Shown here one piece after another: positions 1-5,045 of a stretch of DNA of 8,081 nt (positions are counted from its first letter, which is position 1; the number at the start of each line of letters is the position of its first letter). Origin of the DNA: Candidatus Rokuibacteriota bacterium (lineage in GTDB: Bacteria; Methylomirabilota; Methylomirabilia; Rokubacteriales; CSP1-6); assembly GCA_003220195.1 (NCBI GenBank), contig QHRT01000032.1, positions 1-8,081 of the forward strand, in the 5' to 3' direction. A program made the translations under genes and the position numbers. The notes under the pieces are model-generated. The model ran no database searches and had not been told where the DNA came from. It saw nothing but the letters and a program-made list of their open reading frames with translations.

Positions 1-813
1 CGGGCTCAGGATCACGAACTGGCGGCCCGTCGCGAGCATGCTGCCCCAGTCCGCCGTCGGCGGCTGCGTGCCGAGCCCGAGGAAGCTCAGGCCCGCCGTC
101 GCCAGGATCTTCGCGCCGACGTCGAGGCTGAACGCGACGATCACCGGCGACAGGAGATGGGGCAGGATGTGCCGGCCCAGGATGATCGGGTCGGTGCTGC
201 CGAGCGCGCGGGCGGCTTCCACGAACTCGCGCTCGCGCAGCGAGAGCACGACGCCACGCACCAGCCGCGTGTAGAGCGGAAATCCGACGATCGCGATGGC
301 GATCATCGCGTTGCGCAGCCCCGGTCCCAGGCCCGCGACGATGGCGATCGCCAGCAGGATGTACGGAAACGCCATCAGGATGTCGGTGAGCCGCATCACG
401 AGCGTCTCGATCGCGCCCGTGTAGAAGCCGCCGAGGATCCCGAGCACGACGCCGATCACCATCGCGAGCCCCGCGGTGCCGAGCCCGGCCGCGAGCGACA
501 CGCGCGCCCCCCACACGAGGCGCGCGGTCAGGTCGCGGCCGAACTCGTCCGTTCCGAGCGCGTGACCCGGAGTCAGAGGAGGCTTCAGCCGATTCGCCGT
601 GTCGACCGCGTCGGGATCCGAGAGCGGCAGATACGGCGCCAGCATCGCGGCGACTACGGCGGCGACGAGCACGGCCAGGGCGAACAACGCCAGGCGATTG
701 CGCCGGGCCGCCCGATGCAGCACGTCGCGCGCCGACGCTCGCACGGCCGCCTCCACACGCGGCGCGGCCGCGACGGCCGTCGCGCGAACGCCGGCCGCGG
801 CGCCGTCACTCAT
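1..813 (-). CDS. DppC-like ABC transporter permease (3' end cut by window edge)
   Basis: This is the second inner-membrane permease of a dipeptide/oligopeptide/nickel-type ABC importer. All 271 codons from the ATG at 811-813 to the left edge are open. The N-terminus is an Ala/Arg-rich cytoplasmic stretch, followed by a first membrane helix at about residues 41-59. The family hallmark HALGTDEFGRD lies at residues 84-94, followed by a hydrophobic core. The EAA loop that docks the ATPase is at about 199-218 (EAARALG, then HILP). The FLGLG and DWGSML motifs near the end are typical of DppC/OppC/GsiD. Against the usual length of about 280-300 residues, only the last membrane helix and tail are missing. 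Its ATG overlaps the end of the upstream permease gene by 8 bases (ATGAGTGA), which suggests translational coupling and a 1:1 heterodimer. Family assignment is secure; the substrate cannot be read from the sequence. Confidence 0.95.
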   Translation of the reverse strand, partial: MSDGAAAGVRATAVAAAPRVEAAVRASARDVLHRAARRNRLALFALAVLVAAVVAAMLAPYLPLSDPDAVDTANRLKPPLTPGHALGTDEFGRDLTARLVWGARVSLAAGLGTAGLAMVIGVVLGILGGFYTGAIETLVMRLTDILMAFPYILLAIAIVAGLGPGLRNAMIAIAIVGFPLYTRLVRGVVLSLREREFVEAARALGSTDPIILGRHILPHLLSPVIVAFSLDVGAKILATAGLSFLGLGTQPPTADWGSMLATGRQFVILSP

Positions 814-1756
814 AGCGGATGCGCGGATCGAGCCACACGTAGAGCAAGTCGACCGCCAGGTTCACGAGCACGAACGTCAGCGCGACGACCAGCACCGCGC
901 CCTGCACCAGCGGGAAATCGCGCGCCAGGATCCCCTGCACCATCAGCGTGCCGACACCGGGCCACGCAAAGACCGTCTCGGTCAAGACCGCGCCGCCGAG
1001 CAGGTACCCGGCCTGCACGCCGATCACCGTCACGATCGGGACCAGCGCGTTCTTCAGCCCGTGACGCAGCACGACGGCGCGCTCGATCAACCCCTTTGCG
1101 CGCGCGGTGCGGATGTAGTCCTGACCGAGCACCTCCAGCATCGTGCTGCGGGTCAAGCGAGCCACGATCGTGATCGACGCCGCGGCGAGCGTGACGGCCG
1201 GCAGCACGAGATGGCTGATCAGATCGCGCAGGTCGCCGCCGCCGTACGGCGCGAACATGCCCGACGCCGGCAACCACCCGAGCCACAGCGAGAACAGGAC
1301 CATGAGCACGATGCCGAGCCAGAAGACCGGCATGCTGGCGCCGAAGAGCGACGCGACGGCGCTGCCGCGATCGAGGAGCGAGTGCGGCCGCATCGCCGAC
1401 GCGACCCCGAGTCCGATCCCGATCACGCTCGACAGCACGAGCCCGCACGTGGTCAGCACGAGCGTCGCCTTGAACCGGTCGAGCACTTCGGCGAGCACCG
1501 GACGCTTCGTCCAGAGCGAGCGTCCGAGATCGCCGCGCACGACGTGCGCGAGCCATCGCACGTACTGCACGGGCAGAGGCTCGGTGAGGCCGAGCTCGGC
1601 GCGGAGCCGTGCGAGGTCGGCCTGCGTCGCCTGCGAGCCGAGCATGATCTCCGCGGGGTCGCCGGGCGACAGGTGCAGGACCATGAACACCACGATCGAC
1701 ACGCCGGCCAGCACCGGCACCAGCAGGAGGAGCCGGCGGGCGACGTAACGTTTCAT
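806..1756 (-). CDS. DppB-like ABC transporter permease
   Basis: This is a 316-residue inner-membrane permease of the DppB/OppB/GsiC/NikB family, of normal full length. It begins MKRYVARRLLLLVPVL, the usual basic start plus first membrane helix (about residues 8-28). The LSPGDPAE motif follows at 29-36, and LGLTEPLPVQYVRWL at 55-69 is the typical periplasmic segment between helices 1 and 2. Further hydrophobic segments lie at about 98-120, 133-160, 183-200, 235-258 and 284-305. The EAA-type ATPase-docking loop is at about 213-240 (DYIRTARAKG, then the Leu-Lys-Asn segment before the next helix). TETVFAWPGVG at 259-269 and the C-terminal LLYVWLDPRIRY are family signatures. The start codon is 13 bp after the stop of the binding-protein gene with only a weak Shine-Dalgarno, consistent with coupling to its upstream neighbour. 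It should pair with the DppC-like permease downstream. Substrate class (peptide, glutathione, nickel, sugar) is undetermined. Confidence 0.96.
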   Translation of the reverse strand: MKRYVARRLLLLVPVLAGVSIVVFMVLHLSPGDPAEIMLGSQATQADLARLRAELGLTEPLPVQYVRWLAHVVRGDLGRSLWTKRPVLAEVLDRFKATLVLTTCGLVLSSVIGIGLGVASAMRPHSLLDRGSAVASLFGASMPVFWLGIVLMVLFSLWLGWLPASGMFAPYGGGDLRDLISHLVLPAVTLAAASITIVARLTRSTMLEVLGQDYIRTARAKGLIERAVVLRHGLKNALVPIVTVIGVQAGYLLGGAVLTETVFAWPGVGTLMVQGILARDFPLVQGAVLVVALTFVLVNLAVDLLYVWLDPRIRYE

Positions 1757-1769
1757 CGTCGGCTCGCGG

Positions 1770-3317
1770 TCACTTCAGTGAGATGGTCTCCACGCGGAGA
1801 TCGAAGCTCGGATGGAGCTTGAAGCCGGTCACGCGCTTCGACAGCGCGGCGATCTGGACCTCGTGGTCGACGAACACCCACGGCGCGTCCTCGACCAGCA
1901 GACGCTGCGCCTCGCGATAGAGCTCCGCGCGCTTCGCCTGATCGGTGACCTGCCGAGCTTGTGTCAGGAGCTCGTCGAAGCGCGGGTTCTTGTAGAGCGC
2001 GCGATTCGGACCGTTCGGCGTCCACTGGCTCGAGTGGAGCAGCGGATAGAGCACCATGTCGGGGTCCTCGCTCCCCGCCATCCACGAGAGCGCGAACAGG
2101 TCCTGCTCTTTCGACCGGAGCTTGGCGAGGTACGCGCCCCACTCCATCGTCTGCAGCGTCACGGTCACGCCGACGGCTTTCAGGTTCGACTGCATCACCG
2201 TCGACATCGCGACCGGCGATTGCATGCCGGAGCCGGACTCCGGCACCCACAGCGTCGTCGAGAACCCGTTCGGATAGCCGGCCTCGGCGAGCAGCTTCTT
2301 CGCGCGCGCGGGATCGTACGGATACGCCTTCAGCGCCGCGTCGGCGCCCCACGTCCCGGGCAGCACCGGGCCTTTCGACGGCGCCCCGGTGCCCTTCAGC
2401 ACGTCGCGCACGATTGCGTCCTTGTTCACCGCGTAGTTCAACGCCTGGCGCACGCGCTTGTCGTCGAACGGCTTCTTCTGGTTGTTGATGCCGAGGTACC
2501 AGACGTGCGCGCCGACCTGCTTCAGGAGCTGGATCTTGGGATTCGACTCGAGCTGACCGACGAAATCGGGTGGGACGCCGACGATGACGTCGAGCGTGCC
2601 GGTCAGGAACTCGGTGAGACGCGCCTGGTCCTCCACGATCGGGCGATAGATCACCCGGTCGACCTTCACGGGATGCTTCCAGTACGACGGGTTCTTTTCC
2701 AGGATCACGCGCTGGCCCCGGTCCCACGACGCGAACTTGAATGGTCCGGTGCCGACCGGATGAAGCGCGTAGTCGTTCCCCCATTTCATCACGGCGGTCG
2801 GGCTCACGATCGACGCGGCGCCGGCCGCCAGGACGGCGAGAAACGACGCACGCGGCTCCTTCAAGAGAAAGGCGACGCGCTCGGGACTCAGCACCTCGAC
2901 GGCCTTCACGTTGCCGAAGAAATAGTTCGCGAACGGATACTTCCCGAGCTTGTTCGCCGGGTGGTCGGGATTGAACTGCCGCTCGATCGAGAACTTCACC
3001 GCGGCGGCGTCGAGCGGCGTGCCGTCGTGGAACGCGATGCCCTTGCGCAGCTTGAACGTGTACTGGAGCCCGTCGTTCGAGATCGTCCACGACTCGGCGA
3101 GGCCGGGAACGATCTTCGTGCTGTCCTCGGCGAAGGCGACGAGCGTCTCGGCGATCCGCCGCGACACGCGGTTCGAGTTGAGATCGGTCACCTGGGGCGG
3201 ATCGAGATTCACGGGCTCGGCGACGAGCCCGACGACGAGGGTGCCGGCCGGTTGCGCGCCGGCGACGCCGGGGACCACGCCGACGATCAGCGCGGCGAAC
3301 ATCAGCATCGCGATCAT
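1770..3317 (-). CDS. ABC transporter periplasmic substrate-binding protein, SBP_bac_5 family
   Basis: This is a 515-residue extracytoplasmic solute receptor of the DppA/OppA/GsiB type. It starts with a hydrophobic signal sequence (residues about 1-21), with a plausible signal peptidase I site after AGA (19-21). There is no Cys anywhere in the protein and hence no lipobox, so it is expected to be free in the periplasm. Family landmarks are GTLVVGLVAEPVNLDP (25-40), AESWTISNDGLQYTFKLRKG (74-93), FHDGTPLDAAAVKFS (96-110), VGTGPFKFASWDRG (188-201), VRQALNYAVNKDAIV (289-303) and AKKLLAEAGYPNGF (339-352). The ATG at 3315-3317 is chosen because a perfect AGGAGG lies 9 nt upstream; the reading frame stays open upstream to 3569, but that stretch is basic, non-homologous and overlaps the cyclase gene. 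An oddity is that the signal sequence has no basic residue before its hydrophobic core. It begins 44 bp after the cyclase stop and ends 13 bp before the DppB-like gene. The ligand is not predictable; peptide is the default guess. Confidence 0.95.
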   Translation of the reverse strand: MIAMLMFAALIVGVVPGVAGAQPAGTLVVGLVAEPVNLDPPQVTDLNSNRVSRRIAETLVAFAEDSTKIVPGLAESWTISNDGLQYTFKLRKGIAFHDGTPLDAAAVKFSIERQFNPDHPANKLGKYPFANYFFGNVKAVEVLSPERVAFLLKEPRASFLAVLAAGAASIVSPTAVMKWGNDYALHPVGTGPFKFASWDRGQRVILEKNPSYWKHPVKVDRVIYRPIVEDQARLTEFLTGTLDVIVGVPPDFVGQLESNPKIQLLKQVGAHVWYLGINNQKKPFDDKRVRQALNYAVNKDAIVRDVLKGTGAPSKGPVLPGTWGADAALKAYPYDPARAKKLLAEAGYPNGFSTTLWVPESGSGMQSPVAMSTVMQSNLKAVGVTVTLQTMEWGAYLAKLRSKEQDLFALSWMAGSEDPDMVLYPLLHSSQWTPNGPNRALYKNPRFDELLTQARQVTDQAKRAELYREAQRLLVEDAPWVFVDHEVQIAALSKRVTGFKLHPSFDLRVETISLK

Positions 3318-3326
3318 GTCACGTCG

Positions 3327-3332
3327 CCTCCT
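3327..3332 (-). promoter_or_regulatory. Shine-Dalgarno (AGGAGG) of the substrate-binding protein gene
   Basis: A perfect AGGAGG on the minus strand ends 9 nt before the ATG at 3317. It is the strongest ribosome binding site in the window and decides the start of the binding protein against longer in-frame options. A strong site here fits the usual need to make more binding protein than permease from one message. Confidence 0.85.
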
Positions 3333-3361
3333 TTCCCTCCGGTCGGAAACGTCGTCGAACG

Positions 3362-4921
3362 CTACGATGGCTCGCGCCGCCCGATGACGTTGAAGGCGGT
3401 CACCGGGCGGGAAAACCCCTTCAACTCGAGCTCGCCGGCCGGTTCGACCTCGATGAGCTCCTCGGTCGTACCGTAGAGCCGTCGCGAGATCAGGATCTGC
3501 CACGGCTTCGCCTCGCCGCAGAGCCGCGCCGCGAGGTTCGTCACCGTCCCGATGGCGCCGTAATCCCACCGGCCCTCGAACCCGATCGCGCCGATCGTGG
3601 CGTACCCCTGTGCGATACCGACACCCAGGCCCAGGTCGTAGCCGTGACGGCGCCAGCCCGTGCTCAACGCGCGGACGCGATCGCGCATGGGGAGGGCCAT
3701 GCGAATTGCCCGCTCGGGGCCGTTCGGCACGGGCACCGGATCGTTGAAGAAGATCATCATGCCGTCACCGGTGAATCGCTCGAGTGTCCCTTCGTGCTCG
3801 AGCACCAGCTGGCCCATCGCCGCGTGGTACTCGCGCAGCACGCCCATCAGCTCTTCCGGCTCCGCGGTCTCGGCGAACGCCGTGAATCCACGAAGATCCA
3901 GGAAGACGACCGTGACCTCGCGGCGATGCGTCCGGAGCGGATCTTCGGCGCCGCCGGTCACGATCGCCTCGGCGAGCTGTGGCGAGAAGAAGCGCTTGAG
4001 CCGTCCGAGCCGTTCGACTTCCGCAACCTTTTCGACGACCCGGCGCTCCAGCGTCCGATTCCACTCCGCGAGCTCCCGGAGGTGCTGCACTTCCTGGTCG
4101 CGCAGGCGCTTTTTCTCGAGACAGGCGCCGAGGCGCGCGCGGAGCAGCACGGGATCGAACGGCTTCGGCAGGTAGTCTTCCGCGCCGAGCTCGATGCACC
4201 GGACGACGCTCGCCATCTCGTCCAGCGCGGAGATCATCAGCACCGGAATGTCGCGGAGGTCCTGATCCGCCTTGAGGCGGCGCAGCACCTCGTAGCCGTC
4301 CATCTCCGGCATCATCACGTCGAGCAGCACGAGATCGATGGGCAGCGCCGCGAGCCGTGCGAGCGCCTCGCGTCCGCCACTCGCCGTCTCGACGCGGTGC
4401 CCCTCGCGGACCAGGCGGCGTCCGAGCATCTCGCGATTCTCGGGATTGTCGTCGACGACCAGGATCGCGCGAGCGGCCTCGTCGCCCGCCGTCGTCGCCA
4501 CCGGCCGCGCCGTATCCTGCGCCTGGCTTGGGGTCGGGACGGCCGGCCGGATCAACGCCACGAGCCGCTCCGCCGCCGTGCAGATCTTGTCCAGATCAGC
4601 CACCATCGCGCGGGCTCCGCGCGCGGCGGCGTCCTTGCGGAGCTCTTCCGTCGTCGTCACGACGAGCCCGACCGCCGCCGACAGCTGCGCGTGCAGCAGG
4701 TCGGCGCTGACGCCGTACGTCTCGACACGCGGCGGCGACAGCACCTCGTTCACGAGCCGCAACAGCTCCTTGGCCTGCTCGAGCAGGCGGGCGAGCGCCG
4801 GCACGAGCGATGGCTCGGTCGCCGGCGCGTCCTCCAGCAACATCTCGCCGTAGCCGATGATGTGATTGAGCGGCGTGCGCAGCTCGTGACGAAGATGCGA
4901 CAGCGCCGCGGGATCTGTCAT
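3362..4921 (-). CDS. DHp-like / receiver / class III adenylate-guanylate cyclase fusion protein
   Basis: This is a 519-residue soluble signalling protein predicted to make a cyclic nucleotide under receiver control. Residues about 8-61 form a HisKA/DHp hairpin with an intact H-box (HELRTPLN, His12), but no HATPase_c domain follows. Residues about 78-124 look like a second, degenerate DHp hairpin. The receiver domain (about 152-268) has Asp157/Asp158, phosphoacceptor Asp201 in LLDVMMPEMDG, Ser231 and Lys253 in LPKP. A coiled coil (about 268-305) leads to a cyclase entry motif (RFFSPQLAEAIV). The cyclase domain (about 332-510) keeps both metal aspartates (Asp342 in FLDLRGFT, Asp386 in FTGDG) and the transition-state pair Asn462/Arg466 (NLAAR). 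The usual base-selecting Lys is Arg382 and the Asp/Thr position appears to be Gly455, so ATP versus GTP use is open. The ATG at 4921 is preferred over one at 4966 because GGAAAG precedes it at a suitable distance and homology begins there. It follows the hybrid kinase gene by 124 bp. Confidence 0.93.
   Translation of the reverse strand: MTDPAALSHLRHELRTPLNHIIGYGEMLLEDAPATEPSLVPALARLLEQAKELLRLVNEVLSPPRVETYGVSADLLHAQLSAAVGLVVTTTEELRKDAAARGARAMVADLDKICTAAERLVALIRPAVPTPSQAQDTARPVATTAGDEAARAILVVDDNPENREMLGRRLVREGHRVETASGGREALARLAALPIDLVLLDVMMPEMDGYEVLRRLKADQDLRDIPVLMISALDEMASVVRCIELGAEDYLPKPFDPVLLRARLGACLEKKRLRDQEVQHLRELAEWNRTLERRVVEKVAEVERLGRLKRFFSPQLAEAIVTGGAEDPLRTHRREVTVVFLDLRGFTAFAETAEPEELMGVLREYHAAMGQLVLEHEGTLERFTGDGMMIFFNDPVPVPNGPERAIRMALPMRDRVRALSTGWRRHGYDLGLGVGIAQGYATIGAIGFEGRWDYGAIGTVTNLAARLCGEAKPWQILISRRLYGTTEELIEVEPAGELELKGFSRPVTAFNVIGRREPS
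4550..4690 (-). other. Degenerate second DHp-like segment inside the cyclase gene
   Basis: Residues 78-124 of the cyclase protein align without gaps to residues 519-565 (window numbering) of the neighbouring hybrid kinase's HisKA domain. The clearest stretch is DLDKICTAAERLVALI against DLRKIHGAGKHLLELI, and the 47-residue alignment has about 14 identities by eye. The phosphoacceptor His519 of the kinase falls opposite Ala78. The segment directly follows the intact H-box hairpin, so the N-terminus reads as a tandem DHp pair. This is an alignment by eye, not a profile match. Confidence 0.5.
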
Positions 4922-4925
4922 CGAT

Positions 4926-4931
4926 CTTTCC
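4926..4931 (-). promoter_or_regulatory. Shine-Dalgarno-like GGAAAG of the cyclase gene
   Basis: GGAAAG on the minus strand sits 4 nt before the ATG at 4921, with its GGA core 7 nt away. No comparable purine match stands at a good distance before the alternative in-frame ATG at 4966, so this site supports the shorter, 519-residue product. Confidence 0.55.
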
Positions 4932-4943
4932 GGCGGCCCCGAG

Positions 4944-4961
4944 AGGCGCGAGGACGCGCCT
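4944..4961 (-). repeat. Perfect 7-bp-stem hairpin upstream of the cyclase start
   Basis: AGGCGCG and CGCGCCT form a perfect 7-bp stem with a 4-nt loop (TCCT when read on the minus strand). The hairpin ends 22 nt before the ATG at 4921, just upstream of the GGAAAG. No run of T follows, so it is not a standard intrinsic terminator. It could stabilise the message 5' end after processing or affect translation. If the longer start at 4966 were used, it would lie within the coding region. Confidence 0.5.
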
Positions 4962-5030
4962 GACATGGCCCCCGGACCCCCAACGCTCGGACGTGCCCTG
5001 GCAGAGCCGTGGCGTACCTCGGGAGTGAGG

Positions 5031-5044
5031 CGCGATGGATCGCG
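5031..5044. repeat. 14-bp palindromic element just after the hybrid kinase stop codon
   Basis: CGCGAT-GG-ATCGCG has perfect 6-bp arms around a 2-bp centre and begins directly after the TGA at 5046-5048. It could be a protein-binding dyad or a weak 3' hairpin. There is only one copy in the window and no T-tract, so its role is unknown and chance is possible in such GC-rich DNA. Confidence 0.35.
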
Positions 5045-5045
5045 G

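Larger units (their letters stand above)
4922..5045. other. 124-bp intergenic gap between hybrid kinase and cyclase genes
   Basis: This is the longest non-coding stretch of the window. It holds two small inverted repeats (4944-4961 and 5031-5044) and the cyclase ribosome binding site. I see no clear sigma-70 -35/-10 pair and no T-tract after either hairpin, so neither a promoter nor an intrinsic terminator can be asserted. It could carry a weak or alternative-sigma promoter, or simply be an intra-operon leader. Confidence 0.6.

Noticed and set aside
3318..3569. N-terminal extension of the binding protein to an ATG at 3569
   Set aside because: It would overlap the well-conserved end of the cyclase gene and put a basic, non-homologous stretch before a signal peptide. 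The AGGAGG at 3327-3332 supports the ATG at 3317.
157..4963. Long plus-strand open frames (157-1173, 599-1822, 1812-3476, 3644-4963), some over 400 codons
   Set aside because: They are antisense to clear transporter and cyclase genes, their products are rich in Arg/His/Ala with no recognisable domain, and such frames are expected in GC-rich DNA opposite real genes.
4972..5000. Possible sigma-54-like promoter (GGGCACG followed by GTTGGG on the minus strand)
   Set aside because: The spacing and the -12 element do not match the GG-N10-GC rule well enough to claim.
5031..5044. Intrinsic terminator after the hybrid kinase gene
   Set aside because: The palindrome has only a 2-bp centre and no following T-tract on the transcribed strand, so it does not meet the form of an intrinsic terminator.
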